Assembly (NCBI GenBank): GCA_900540875.1
Contig: UQHT01000017.1
Coordinates: 1 to 55,926 of the forward strand
Direction of reading: 5' to 3'
DNA from: an uncultured Collinsella sp.
GTDB lineage: Bacteria > Actinomycetota > Coriobacteriia > Coriobacteriales > Coriobacteriaceae
Length of the DNA: 55,926 nt
Made by a program: the position numbers and the translations under genes. Numbering within the stretch: the stretch's first letter is position 1; every line of letters starts with the position of its first letter. Below are positions 34,370-42,622 of the stretch, piece by piece. The notes beneath the pieces are model-generated. The model saw nothing but the letters and a program-made list of their open reading frames with translations. It did not search any database and was not told where the DNA came from.

Positions 34370-35176
34370 CTACTCCTCCTCGAGGGCAGCGATGACCTCG
34401 TCGGTCATGTCCATGGTGCTGTAGACGTCCTGGACGTCGTCGAGCTCCTCAAGACGGTCGATGAGGCGCTGGACCTTCTTGGCGTCGGTACCAGAGACCT
34501 CGGTCGGGGTGGTCGGGACCATGGTGGTCTCGGAACCCTTGACCTGGACGCCCTGCTCCTCGAGCGCCTTGGAGACAGCCATGACGTCGTTGGCAGCAGT
34601 CCAGACGATCCACTCCTCGCCGGCATCCTCGTAGTCCTCGCCACCGGCCTCGGCGATGGCCATCATGAACTCATCCTCGTCACCGGCAGCACCGTTGGCG
34701 ATCATGGTCTCCTTCTTGGCGTTCTCGTCCAGGATCTCCTTGGCGACGACAATCTGGCCCTTGCGCTCAAACTGGAAGGCGACGGAGCCGGAGGTGCCCA
34801 GGTTGCCACCAGCGTGGGAGAAGGCGGAGCGGACGTCAGCGGCGGTACGGTTGCGGTTGTCGGTCAGGCAGTCGACGTAGACGGCGACACCGGCAGGACC
34901 GTAGCCCTCGTACACGATGTTCTCGTAGACGGCGGCGTCAGCACCCGAACCAAAAGCCTTGTCGATAGCGGACTTGATCTTGTCCTTAGGCATGGACTGA
35001 GCCTTGGCCTTGGCAACGGCAGCGGCGAGGCTGGCGTTGTTCTCGGGCAGCGGGTCACCGCCGAGACGGGCAGCAACGGTGATGTTGCGGCTGAGCTTGG
35101 AGAAGAGGGCGGAACGCTTGGCGTCCTGCGCGCCCTTACGATGCTTGGTTGTGGCCCACTTAGAGTGTCCGGACAT
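34370..35176 (-). CDS. yebC: YebC/PmpR family transcriptional regulator
   Basis: 268 residues, opening with the family signature MSGHSKWATTKHRKGAQDAKR, then KLSRNITVAAR, NASLAAAVAKAKAQSMPKD, YEGYGPAGVAVYVDCLTDNRNRT split across domain 2, and HAGGNLGTSGSVAFQFERKG. Recent work on the family links YebC proteins to translation of difficult sequences such as polyproline. Older work calls them DNA-binding regulators. It is monocistronic, upstream of the amaP unit and followed by its own terminator. Confidence 0.95.
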   Translation of the reverse strand: MSGHSKWATTKHRKGAQDAKRSALFSKLSRNITVAARLGGDPLPENNASLAAAVAKAKAQSMPKDKIKSAIDKAFGSGADAAVYENIVYEGYGPAGVAVYVDCLTDNRNRTAADVRSAFSHAGGNLGTSGSVAFQFERKGQIVVAKEILDENAKKETMIANGAAGDEDEFMMAIAEAGGEDYEDAGEEWIVWTAANDVMAVSKALEEQGVQVKGSETTMVPTTPTEVSGTDAKKVQRLIDRLEELDDVQDVYSTMDMTDEVIAALEEE

Positions 35177-35302
35177 ACGTGTCTCCTATCGGTTTCGACC
35201 TAAAGCCCAGCGCAGATGCTCGGGCAATATAAACAAACGTCGTTATGATATACCTACTAGCCTGCGAGATAAACCCCAAAATGAAGGCGTCGTGATGATG
35301 TC

Positions 35303-35340
35303 CCCTTTGGTGCAAAGAAACCTGACCCCAATGCACCAAG
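35303..35340 (-). repeat. Stop-anchored hairpin repeat, copy E (after the DUF6020-type gene)
   Basis: TTGGTGCA (35307-35314) pairs with TGCACCAA (35332-35339). The loop contains AAACCTGACCCC, the GGGGTCAGG variant of the shared core. It begins one base after the TAA stop at 35341-35343. Confidence 0.7.
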
Positions 35341-37524
35341 TTAGGACCAGAGGAAGTCGCTGCGGGTGACGGTGGCGCCGATGGCGAAGGGCGTGCAGGC
35401 GATGACCGGATACAGGTAGCGCATGTAGGTCGAGCCGTTGCACGGACCAATCAGGCACACGGCGAGCACGCCCAACAGCGGCACCCAGATCGCCAGCGCA
35501 CGCCATGAATGACGACGCAGCAGGTAGACCACCACGGCGATCATGATCCACACATAGGTGGCCGAGCTCATGGTGAGCGAAATAAACGGAATGCGCTGCA
35601 CCGCCACACGGTACAGATTGATCAGGTGGTCACACCAGCGCACCACGTTGCTGTCAACCGGATGGAAGTCGAAGTACTTGAGGTTGTCGGGACGCGCCAT
35701 GATCTCGGCACTACGCGCCGTGCTGTAGACCCAGGCATCGCGCGCGCTCGGATAAAAATAACCATAGTAGTTATTGATAAGCGCCGAAATATAGCACTCG
35801 GGATCTTTTTTAAACATCTGGGCCCATACCTCAAAATAGGCATCGATGTCCTCCTGCGAGGCGTACTCGTTAAAGCAGTTCTTGACGGCATCCGACTTAT
35901 CCGGGTTGTAACGGCGGCCCAGGTTCTCGTACTTGAGCACGCGATCGATCACGACGCGCTCCTCGTCGGTCACCAAGCCGTCGCAAGGAGCCTCCACGAT
36001 GGTGCCGTCCTCCTTTACCGTGGGGTTGACACCCGAGTTGAGGCCGTCGTGCTTTTGGACGAAACGAGCCGTCTGTTGGAACGGAATCGAGAGGATTTCG
36101 CGCTTGGAACCAGGCGTGATGTCGTGCGCCGGCATAAAGACCTTGGTGAAGTACATATTAGAGGCAAGGCAGAGTGCGAGCACCGCGAGGACGCCAACCC
36201 AGCGGAAGCGCGGCGTGGCGCATGAGACCGCGGTGCCCGTCTGCTTAGCCGCACGACGGGCGACATGTACATCCCATGCGCAAAACGCCGCCGCAATCAC
36301 GCAGGCCGCCAACGGAAACACCAGACCGCCATTGCGCAAAAACGTGGAACCCATGGCAGCCAGCGCAAGCAACAGCCAGTCGTGGCGCGCAAAGAGCACG
36401 GGCCTCTGTTCGCCCGCACGCTCGGCATTGGCATCGCGACGGGGCAGGCCGCAGGCCACGAGCTTCACGGTCTGCACCAACAGCACCAAAAACGCGTCGG
36501 CAAACAGCACATCTTTGGTAAGCAGGGCCGCGTAGTTGGAGAACATGGGCATAAACACAAAGAACAGCAAGATCACGCCGCGGATCGGCAAGCTCACGCC
36601 CAGCTTGCGCAGCGACGAGATGGAATAGGCCATGCAGGCGGCCGTAATGACGAACTGAGCGCAGGTGTAGATGGCAAGACCTGCGTTGGCACTGTTGAAC
36701 AGTGAAAGCCCCAGCTGGACGCACGAACCGATGATAGCCGTGTGCACCACGGGGTGATGTCCGTTGAGCAACACATTGGGATTGAGCAGACGCAGGTAGT
36801 CACTCGTGCCGTTGGGGTAGTTGAACCACTGGCGAATCTGCGCACCCGTATCTCCCATAAAAAGGCCGGGCAGCGAAGCGATGAGCGTGGGCGCCCAGGC
36901 GACCATAAGCACCAGGAAGGGCCCGGCAAAGGGATGGACCGAGAGTACGGCGTGAGCCACACGCCATACGCGGCCAAAGTGCGCTTCGGAAAACGGAATG
37001 CGCCGAGAGCTCAGCCAATCTAGACACTCAAAAGCCAGGTAGAAGGCAACGACCGCCAAGAGCATCCAGCCCGCACCGCCTATCCAGGCGCAGATGATGC
37101 GAGCCTTGTCGCCGAGTACGATCTCGGCAGAATCGGTGAGGTCGTAGCTGCGGCCAAACACCATGCAGACGGCAAAGAACAGCGACGGAAGGATCACCGA
37201 AGGACGCCAAGCATCGCCGCGGCCAAAGAATACGTAGCGAAACGGCAGAGTGAGCAGGCAGGCAAGCGCAAGCAGCATGACCGCGTCGGTATGGCCGGCA
37301 AACGAGAGGAGCACCTCGTAGCACACGTACAGCATGCCCGAGGCTTTGGGGTCAATCGCCAAGACTGCATTGCTCGAGACCGGCGCGGGATCGATGGAAA
37401 ACGCCGTGGTCGCCAACAGCGCGAGCAGAAATGCGATGAGCGTCTGCTTGGCGGGGTAGCGCTTAAACCAGACGATGCGGGCGGCGTCGCGTGCCGCAGA
37501 TGTGGAGAGGTCGGAATCCTTCAC
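35341..37524 (-). CDS. Large polytopic membrane protein, DUF6020-type
   Basis: 727 residues with about 12 or more hydrophobic segments spread over the N-terminal two thirds and the C-terminus. A large outside loop lies at ~480-600 (KREILSIPFQQTARFVQKHD, ENLGRRYNPDKSDAVKNCF). The pattern, with LLTKDVLFADAFLVLL and an FLRNGG motif, is that of GT-C-like membrane proteins annotated DUF6020. A role in cell-surface glycan transfer is possible but not shown. The start is a GTG at 37524, with GAAAGG at a long 11-base spacing. It is downstream of lgt, separated by two hairpin repeats. Confidence 0.7.
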   Translation of the reverse strand: MKDSDLSTSAARDAARIVWFKRYPAKQTLIAFLLALLATTAFSIDPAPVSSNAVLAIDPKASGMLYVCYEVLLSFAGHTDAVMLLALACLLTLPFRYVFFGRGDAWRPSVILPSLFFAVCMVFGRSYDLTDSAEIVLGDKARIICAWIGGAGWMLLAVVAFYLAFECLDWLSSRRIPFSEAHFGRVWRVAHAVLSVHPFAGPFLVLMVAWAPTLIASLPGLFMGDTGAQIRQWFNYPNGTSDYLRLLNPNVLLNGHHPVVHTAIIGSCVQLGLSLFNSANAGLAIYTCAQFVITAACMAYSISSLRKLGVSLPIRGVILLFFVFMPMFSNYAALLTKDVLFADAFLVLLVQTVKLVACGLPRRDANAERAGEQRPVLFARHDWLLLALAAMGSTFLRNGGLVFPLAACVIAAAFCAWDVHVARRAAKQTGTAVSCATPRFRWVGVLAVLALCLASNMYFTKVFMPAHDITPGSKREILSIPFQQTARFVQKHDGLNSGVNPTVKEDGTIVEAPCDGLVTDEERVVIDRVLKYENLGRRYNPDKSDAVKNCFNEYASQEDIDAYFEVWAQMFKKDPECYISALINNYYGYFYPSARDAWVYSTARSAEIMARPDNLKYFDFHPVDSNVVRWCDHLINLYRVAVQRIPFISLTMSSATYVWIMIAVVVYLLRRHSWRALAIWVPLLGVLAVCLIGPCNGSTYMRYLYPVIACTPFAIGATVTRSDFLWS

Positions 37525-37544
37525 AGTCCGAAGAGCCTTTCTAG

Positions 37545-37583
37545 AAACCTGCCAAAAAGGGACAGGTTTATTTTGGCAGGTTT
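37545..37583 (-). repeat. Stop-anchored hairpin repeat family, copy A
   Basis: A perfect 13-bp stem, AAACCTGCCAAAA (37545-37557) with TTTTGGCAGGTTT (37571-37583), and loop AGGGACAGGTTTA. It is in the opposite orientation to copies C and D but has the same loop. The flank ATATGGGGAAACGTTA is the counterpart of the flank beside C and D. It lies between lgt and the next gene. Confidence 0.85.
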
Positions 37584-37626
37584 TATATGGGGAAACGTTA
37601 CGGTTCTGTCATCGTTGCCCGGTAAA

Positions 37627-37661
37627 ACCACCACAAAGGTGCCTGTCCCCTTTGTGGTGGT
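37627..37661 (-). repeat. Stop-anchored hairpin repeat, copy B (after lgt)
   Basis: A perfect 12-bp stem, ACCACCACAAAG (37627-37638) with CTTTGTGGTGGT (37650-37661), around GTGCCTGTCCC. It has the same loop core as copy A but an unrelated stem. On the minus strand it is followed by TTTTACC and lies ten bases after the lgt stop, so it probably terminates lgt. Confidence 0.85.
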
Positions 37662-37670
37662 ATGTGGCGG

Positions 37671-38492
37671 TTAGGCGTCGAGGTAGATGCGCTGAGGTCG
37701 GTTGCGGTGTCGGGCGAAGATGGTGAGCGCCAGGCCGGCGATCACGAGCGGCAAACTCAGCAGCTGGCCCATGGTGATAACGCCTCCCAGCAGATAACCC
37801 AGCTGGGCATCGGGCACGCGCACGAACTCGACGAGGAAGCGGACGATGCCGTAACCCATCACAAACACGCCCATAAACGTGCCCTGGGGCAGCAACGGCT
37901 TTTTGCGGCTGAGCACCTGCAGGATGCAGAAGAGCACAATGCCCTCAAGAAATGCCTCGTAGAGCTGGGAGGGGTGACGCGGCATATCGCCCGCAGTCCC
38001 GCCAAAGACTACACCCCAGGGCAGATCGGTCGGCTTGCCCCACAGCTCACCGTTGACAAAGTTGGCACAACGGCCCAGACACAAGGCCAGCGGCGCGCCG
38101 ATGACAGCAAGGTCTGCCAGAGTCCATGCGTCGAGCTTATACATGCGGCACACGATGATGCCGCCGATAATGCCGCCGACCAGGCCACCGTGGAAGCTCA
38201 TGCCGCCTTCGTTGGTGGCAAAGATCTCGAGCGGATGTGCCCAGTAGTAGCCGTCGCCGTAAAAGATGACGTAGAACAGGCGGGCGCCGATGATAAGGCC
38301 AAAGACCGCGCCGACCACGACGCTCGTCAGGTCGTCAATCGTGATGCTAAAGCCCCAGCGACGCTGCGTGCGATACATGACGACCGCCGTGAGCAGAGCT
38401 CCGACCACATAGGCCAGACCATACCAGTAAATCGTGATGGGCCCCGCCGAAATCGCGACGGGATCAAGCATATGGTAGAAGTCGTTGAGCAT
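37671..38492 (-). CDS. lgt: Prolipoprotein diacylglyceryl transferase
   Basis: 273 residues from the ATG at 38492 (AGGAGGG upstream). A longer reading starts inside the upstream terminator and is rejected. Lgt moves diacylglycerol from phosphatidylglycerol to the lipobox cysteine of lipoproteins. Seven membrane helices are expected. The signature GRCANFVNGELWGKPTDLPW (~137-156) contains the essential Arg and Asn/Glu residues. Also seen are FYGDGYYWAHP, GGMSFHGGLVG and RHPSQLYEA. It ends TIFARHRNRPQRIYLDA. Confidence 0.95.
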   Translation of the reverse strand: MLNDFYHMLDPVAISAGPITIYWYGLAYVVGALLTAVVMYRTQRRWGFSITIDDLTSVVVGAVFGLIIGARLFYVIFYGDGYYWAHPLEIFATNEGGMSFHGGLVGGIIGGIIVCRMYKLDAWTLADLAVIGAPLALCLGRCANFVNGELWGKPTDLPWGVVFGGTAGDMPRHPSQLYEAFLEGIVLFCILQVLSRKKPLLPQGTFMGVFVMGYGIVRFLVEFVRVPDAQLGYLLGGVITMGQLLSLPLVIAGLALTIFARHRNRPQRIYLDA

Positions 38493-38517
38493 GTCGACCC
38501 TCCTACTCCCTACATAC

Positions 38518-38553
38518 AAATGCGGCCGCGGGCCTTGCGCTCGCAGCCGCATA
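38518..38553 (-). terminator. Terminator of the nifU-like gene
   Basis: ATGCGGC pairs with GCCGCAT across a ~19-nt GC-rich loop, then TTTGTATG on the minus strand. It lies 50 bases after the stop at 38602 and just before the lgt ribosome binding site. Confidence 0.55.
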
Positions 38554-38601
38554 TTTGGGCGTAACGTCTATGCGGAGTATGCCGTCCGCAGCTTTCGCAT
38601 C

Positions 38602-38880
38602 TTAGAACGGCGCGTACTCGTCGTACAGGTCGTCGGTCTCGCCGGAGGCATTAACCTGCTCGACACGGGTAACGCCGGGCACATGCTCCTTGAGGATACG
38701 CTCGATACCCATGGACAGGGTCAGCGCGCTCATAGGGCAGCCGGCGCAGGCACCCTGCAGCTCCAGTTTGACGACGCCCTCGTCGTCAACACCCACATAC
38801 TCCATATCGCCGCCGTCGGCCTGCAGGTTGGGGCGAATCTCTTCAAGAACCTTCTTAAGCAGCTCTTCGTTAACAGCCAC
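38602..38880 (-). CDS. NifU-like Fe-S scaffold protein
   Basis: 92 residues from a GTG start (GGAG five bases upstream). It is a stand-alone NifU C-terminal domain: VLEEIRPNLQADGGDMEYVGV, then the Fe-S ligand motif GACAGCPMSALTL (CxxC, ~43-55) and IERILKEHVPGV. Such proteins hold and pass on [4Fe-4S] clusters. No other isc or suf gene lies nearby. Single-gene transcription is likely, with a terminator downstream. Confidence 0.9.
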   Translation of the reverse strand: MAVNEELLKKVLEEIRPNLQADGGDMEYVGVDDEGVVKLELQGACAGCPMSALTLSMGIERILKEHVPGVTRVEQVNASGETDDLYDEYAPF

Positions 38881-39050
38881 AGGGGCTCCTTTCTCACAAT
38901 AACGCGGGCACGCCCGCGGACAGGGGCTATGTTACTACAGCCGTGTACCCGCTCACGAGCCATCCATGCGCGCGGACACGACTTTCACGTGCAGTCAATT
39001 TGGGACGGGGATCTTTTAGCTGTTTTGCCGCCAGCTGGCGTTGGCACGCG

Positions 39051-39575
39051 CTACTGCCGAGCCTGTCCCCCGGTACCAATCTGGACATCGACGATGACCT
39101 GGCGGTAGCTGATGCCGCAGGAGTCGAGAATGCGGCGGCTGATGCGGCCGTCGTCGGTGTCGGCGTACTTGTTGTCCAGGTAGACAACCTCGCCCACGCC
39201 CACCTGCGCCAAAATCTTGGCGCAGTCGTGGCACGGGAACAGCGTGACGTAGACCGTGGAACCCTCGAGGTCCTTGAGCGAGCCACGGTAGTTGAGCACG
39301 GCGTTGGCCTCGGCATGGACCACGTAGTTGTGCTTGTCCTGCAGCGGGTCGTCGCTCGTACCCCACGGGAAAAAGTCGTCGTTGAGCGCCGAGGGCGTAC
39401 CGTTGTAGCCCACCGAAAGGATGCGGTGGTTGGTGCTGGCGATGCACGCACCCACCTGCGTGTTGGGGTCCTTGCTGCGGCGCTGCGCGGCGATGGCCAC
39501 GCTCATAAAGAACTCGTCCCAGCTAATGACGTCCAGGCGCTTGCCTGACGAAGTTTGATGAAGATCGTCCGACAT
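39051..39575 (-). CDS. comEB: dCMP deaminase (ComEB-like)
   Basis: 174 residues from the ATG at 39575 (GGAGGT upstream). It is a zinc-dependent cytidine/deoxycytidylate deaminase. The metal and catalytic motifs are VVHAEANAVLNY (HAE, ~84-95) and TLFPCHDCAKIL (PCxxC, ~111-122), with the substrate segment QVGACIASTNHRILSVGYNG before them. It makes dUMP for thymidylate synthesis. A repeat-like GGGACGGGGATC sequence lies at ~39001-39015, after the stop. Confidence 0.92.
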   Translation of the reverse strand: MSDDLHQTSSGKRLDVISWDEFFMSVAIAAQRRSKDPNTQVGACIASTNHRILSVGYNGTPSALNDDFFPWGTSDDPLQDKHNYVVHAEANAVLNYRGSLKDLEGSTVYVTLFPCHDCAKILAQVGVGEVVYLDNKYADTDDGRISRRILDSCGISYRQVIVDVQIGTGGQARQ

Positions 39576-39625
39576 GGCAGACACCTCCGTAATCGCAATA
39601 ATTTGACCCATTGTAGCAGGTGAAA

Positions 39626-39646
39626 GGTGGAGACGTTTGTCCCACC
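39626..39646 (-). repeat. Short hairpin after coaX
   Basis: GGTGG pairs with CCACC around GACAAACGTCT on the minus strand, 13 bases after the coaX stop. It resembles the stop-anchored hairpins in placement and in the GGGACA core, but the loop differs. Confidence 0.5.
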
Positions 39647-39659
39647 GGCGCCCTCACTT

Positions 39660-40511
39660 TTACACGCGGCGGGGCTTTTGGTTGATGCGGTAGAGCTCGG
39701 CGAGACCCCGCAGCGTCAGCGCGTCGTCTACCGTCAGGCTGTGGCCGACCAACGCCGCGAGTGCCTCGGCGTCGTCGCCGGTAATGACGATGGGCACGTC
39801 GCCCTCCCCCGCGGCCTTGGTCGCGCGCATCTCGGCAAGCACCATGTCGAGCATGCCGTCGATGCGGGCTACCTCGCCCAGAACCACGCCCGAACGCATG
39901 GCCTCGCGCGTGTTGCGACCGATCACATGCGTGGGTGCCGAGGGCTCGACCTGCGGCAGGCGTGCCGCAGCAGCCGAGAGCGAGCGGGCACCGAGCGCCA
40001 GACCCGGCGCGATGACGCCGCCCACAAAGGTACCGCGCGCATCGATGACCTCAATATTGGTCGTAGTGCCCAGGTCGATCACGATGCACGGAGAGCCGTA
40101 GACGGCACGGGCCGCCACGGCGTCGGCGATGCGGTCGGGGCCGATCTCGGCCGGATCGTCGTAGTGTACGGGCATGCCGGTCTTGAGGCCCGGCCCCACG
40201 GTGAGCACGCGTCCCGTGCAGGTGCGGGAAAGCGCCGCCTTCCACGGGCGCTCGAGCGCCGGCACTACGCAGCTCAGCGCTGCGGCTGCGGGAACGAGCA
40301 CACCCGGCATGCCCGCATCGGCTGACAGCGCGCCCATGACCTGTGTGAGCCTCATGCGCACCTCGTCTGCTGTGATGCTCGACGGCGTGGTGATCTCGCA
40401 CGTCGCAAGCGGACATTCCTGCGCCGCGGCCGAATCCTCTGCAAACAGGCCAAAGCGAATGAACGTATTGCCCACGTCGACCGTCAATATATATGCACAC
40501 CCATTAAGCAT
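39660..40511 (-). CDS. coaX: Type III pantothenate kinase
   Basis: 283 residues from the ATG at 40511 (AAAGGAG upstream). It catalyses the first step of coenzyme A synthesis. It is an ASKHA-fold kinase with the N-terminal phosphate loop LTVDVGNTFIRFGLF (~9-23), the PGLKTGMPVHYDDPAEIGPDRIA split substrate segment (~130-150), VIDLGTTTNIEVID (~162-175) and GGVIAPGLALGARSL. It has few close neighbours on the same strand. It is divergent from the OPT transporter gene. Confidence 0.94.
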   Translation of the reverse strand: MLNGCAYILTVDVGNTFIRFGLFAEDSAAAQECPLATCEITTPSSITADEVRMRLTQVMGALSADAGMPGVLVPAAAALSCVVPALERPWKAALSRTCTGRVLTVGPGLKTGMPVHYDDPAEIGPDRIADAVAARAVYGSPCIVIDLGTTTNIEVIDARGTFVGGVIAPGLALGARSLSAAAARLPQVEPSAPTHVIGRNTREAMRSGVVLGEVARIDGMLDMVLAEMRATKAAGEGDVPIVITGDDAEALAALVGHSLTVDDALTLRGLAELYRINQKPRRV

Positions 40512-40588
40512 CGTCGGCGCTCCTTTCGTCTGCCCAGCAGTATATCGCCTACCTAAACCAGTCATCCCAAAATGACTAGCTTGCGGCT

Positions 40589-40703
40589 ATACTGGTGCGC
40601 GGTCGTGCGCGAGCTCACGCGGCGGCCCTTGGTAACCCGACTTCCCGCGCCATATCCGTAGCGGCGCTCCCGGGGGAAGCGGATATACGCAAAGGAGTTT
40701 TAT
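40589..40703 (+). promoter_or_regulatory. Leader of the OPT transporter gene with hairpin
   Basis: TATACT near 40592 could be a -10. The leader contains ATATCCG pairing with CGGATAT around a ~21-nt GC-rich centre (about 40653-40687), directly before AAAGGAG and the start. Possible control element; no known class recognised. Confidence 0.4.
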
Positions 40704-42407
40704 ATGAGCAATCCCTTGAACCGCGCCTCGATGCGCGGGCAACTCACGTTGCGCGGCGTCGTCATCGGCGTCCTTGGCTGCGTGATCATCACGGCAAGCT
40801 CGGCCTACACCGCCCTCAAGATGGGCGCACTCCCCTGGCCGATCGTCTTCGCTGCCGTCATCTCGCTGTTCTTCCTTAAGCTCATGGGCAACGCCAGCCT
40901 CAACGAGGCCAACGTCACCCACACCATCATGTCCGCAGGCGCCATGGTTGCCGGCGGCCTGGCGTTTACCATCCCGGGCGCCTGGATGCTGGGCTATGCC
41001 GACCAGATCAGCTGGCTCGACATGTTTATCGTGGCGCTCGCCGGCACTATCCTGGGCCTGCTGGCCACGGCACTCATCCACCGCCACTTTATCGTAGACG
41101 CCGCGTTGGAGTTCCCCACCGGCAACGCCGCAGCTCAGACCCTGCGCGCCACCGAGGCCGGCGGCAAGACCGGCAAGCAGCTCTTTGGCTCTATGGCCAT
41201 CGCAGGCATCTACAGCGTGCTTCGCGACGCTCTGGGCGTGGTGCCCAGCATGCTATGCACGCTCAACATCCCCGGCGTGACCTTTGGCATCTACAACTCG
41301 CCCATGCTGCTCTCCGTCGGCTTCCTCGTGGGCTTCGCCCCGGTCGCCTTCTGGTTTGCCGGCGCCCTGCTGGGCAACTTTGGCATCATCGTGGGCGGCA
41401 CCGCTGCCGGTCTGTTCGATATTGTGACCGCGCAGGGCATCGTCAAGTCCCTGGGCATGGGCCTCATGATGGGCTTTGGCGTCGCCGTCGTCCTCAAGGA
41501 CATCCTGCCGCAGGTCGCCGGTATCGTCCGCGGTCTTGCCGCCGACAGCTCCACCGACACCGACGAGCAGTCGCTCATCTCGGGCTCCCTTAAGCTCGAC
41601 GCCGGCATCATCGGCCTGGGCGCTGCCGCCATCGCCGTGATCGTCGCCATCGCGCTCGACCTTGGTCCCGTCCCGGCCGTCATCGTGACGCTGTTCACCT
41701 TTGTCACTACCATTATGAGCGCACAGAGCTGCGGCCAGACGGGCATCGACCCCATGGAGATCTTTGGCCTCATCGTCATGCTCATCGTGGCTGCCTTCGC
41801 ACAGATCGCTCAGGTCAAACTGTTCTTTATCGCCGGCATCGTGGCCGTGGCGTGCGGCCTTGCGGGCGACGTCATGAACGACTTTAAGGCCGGCGCCGTG
41901 CTGGGCACCAACCCGCGTGCGCAGTGGGTCGGCCAAGCCATTGGCGGCATCGTGGGCGCCCTGGTCGCCGCCGCCGTCATGGTCGCGCTTGTCACCGCCT
42001 ATGGTCCGGACGCCTTTGGTCCCGACAAGAGCTTTGTGGCCGCGCAGGCAAGTGTGGTCGCCACCATGGTCTCGGGCATCCCGAGCGTGCCGTGGTTCGT
42101 TGGCGGCTTTATCGCCGGCATCGTCATGTACTGGCTCGGCATTCCGGCCATGATGATCGGCCTGGGCGTGTACCTGCCGTTCTACATGTCGCTCACGGCC
42201 TTCTTGGGCTCCTGTGTCAAGCTCGCCTACGACAAGTGGGCCGCACACCGCGACGCCGCCGCCGGCCTTTCGGACGAGGAGAAGGCCGCCAAGGATGCCG
42301 CCTTCCAGGAGCAGGGCCTGGTCGTTGCCAGTGGCCTGCTGGGCGGCGAGTCCATCGTCGGCGTTATCCTGGCGTTTGTCTCCGTGGGTCTGAGCCTGCT
42401 GGGGTAG
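40704..42407 (+). CDS. OPT family oligopeptide transporter
   Basis: 567 residues with about 14 hydrophobic segments. OPT members import small peptides or metal chelates with protons. Seen are LTLRGVVIGVLGCVIITASSAYTAL split over the first helix, ALEFPTGNAAAQTLRATE (~134-151), GPVPAVIVTLFTFVTTIMSAQSCGQTGIDPME over the central helices, and FVGGFIAGIVMYWLGIPAMMIGLG. Typical prokaryotic OPTs are 550-670 residues. AAAGGAG precedes the start and a clear terminator follows. The substrate cannot be deduced. Confidence 0.88.
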   Translation: MSNPLNRASMRGQLTLRGVVIGVLGCVIITASSAYTALKMGALPWPIVFAAVISLFFLKLMGNASLNEANVTHTIMSAGAMVAGGLAFTIPGAWMLGYADQISWLDMFIVALAGTILGLLATALIHRHFIVDAALEFPTGNAAAQTLRATEAGGKTGKQLFGSMAIAGIYSVLRDALGVVPSMLCTLNIPGVTFGIYNSPMLLSVGFLVGFAPVAFWFAGALLGNFGIIVGGTAAGLFDIVTAQGIVKSLGMGLMMGFGVAVVLKDILPQVAGIVRGLAADSSTDTDEQSLISGSLKLDAGIIGLGAAAIAVIVAIALDLGPVPAVIVTLFTFVTTIMSAQSCGQTGIDPMEIFGLIVMLIVAAFAQIAQVKLFFIAGIVAVACGLAGDVMNDFKAGAVLGTNPRAQWVGQAIGGIVGALVAAAVMVALVTAYGPDAFGPDKSFVAAQASVVATMVSGIPSVPWFVGGFIAGIVMYWLGIPAMMIGLGVYLPFYMSLTAFLGSCVKLAYDKWAAHRDAAAGLSDEEKAAKDAAFQEQGLVVASGLLGGESIVGVILAFVSVGLSLLG

Positions 42408-42432
42408 GCCGAACAACAACGCACCAGCGCAG

Positions 42433-42470
42433 AGCGCGGAGTCGGAATCAAACCGGCCCCGCGCTTTTTT
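42433..42470 (+). terminator. Terminator of the OPT transporter gene
   Basis: AGCGCGG (42433-42439) pairs with CCGCGCT (42459-42465), followed directly by six T. Confidence 0.85.
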
Positions 42471-42622
42471 GTCTATTTGACTCTTATGATCCTCACGGCG
42501 TTTTAGCCATGTCGATTGGCCTGACTTCCAGGTCAACAAACCTTGTCTGACACCTCGCCTAACGCGGTGTAGAGTAAAGACGACAGACGCAAGAAGCGGC
42601 TCAGAAGCTAAACGAGGTAAGC

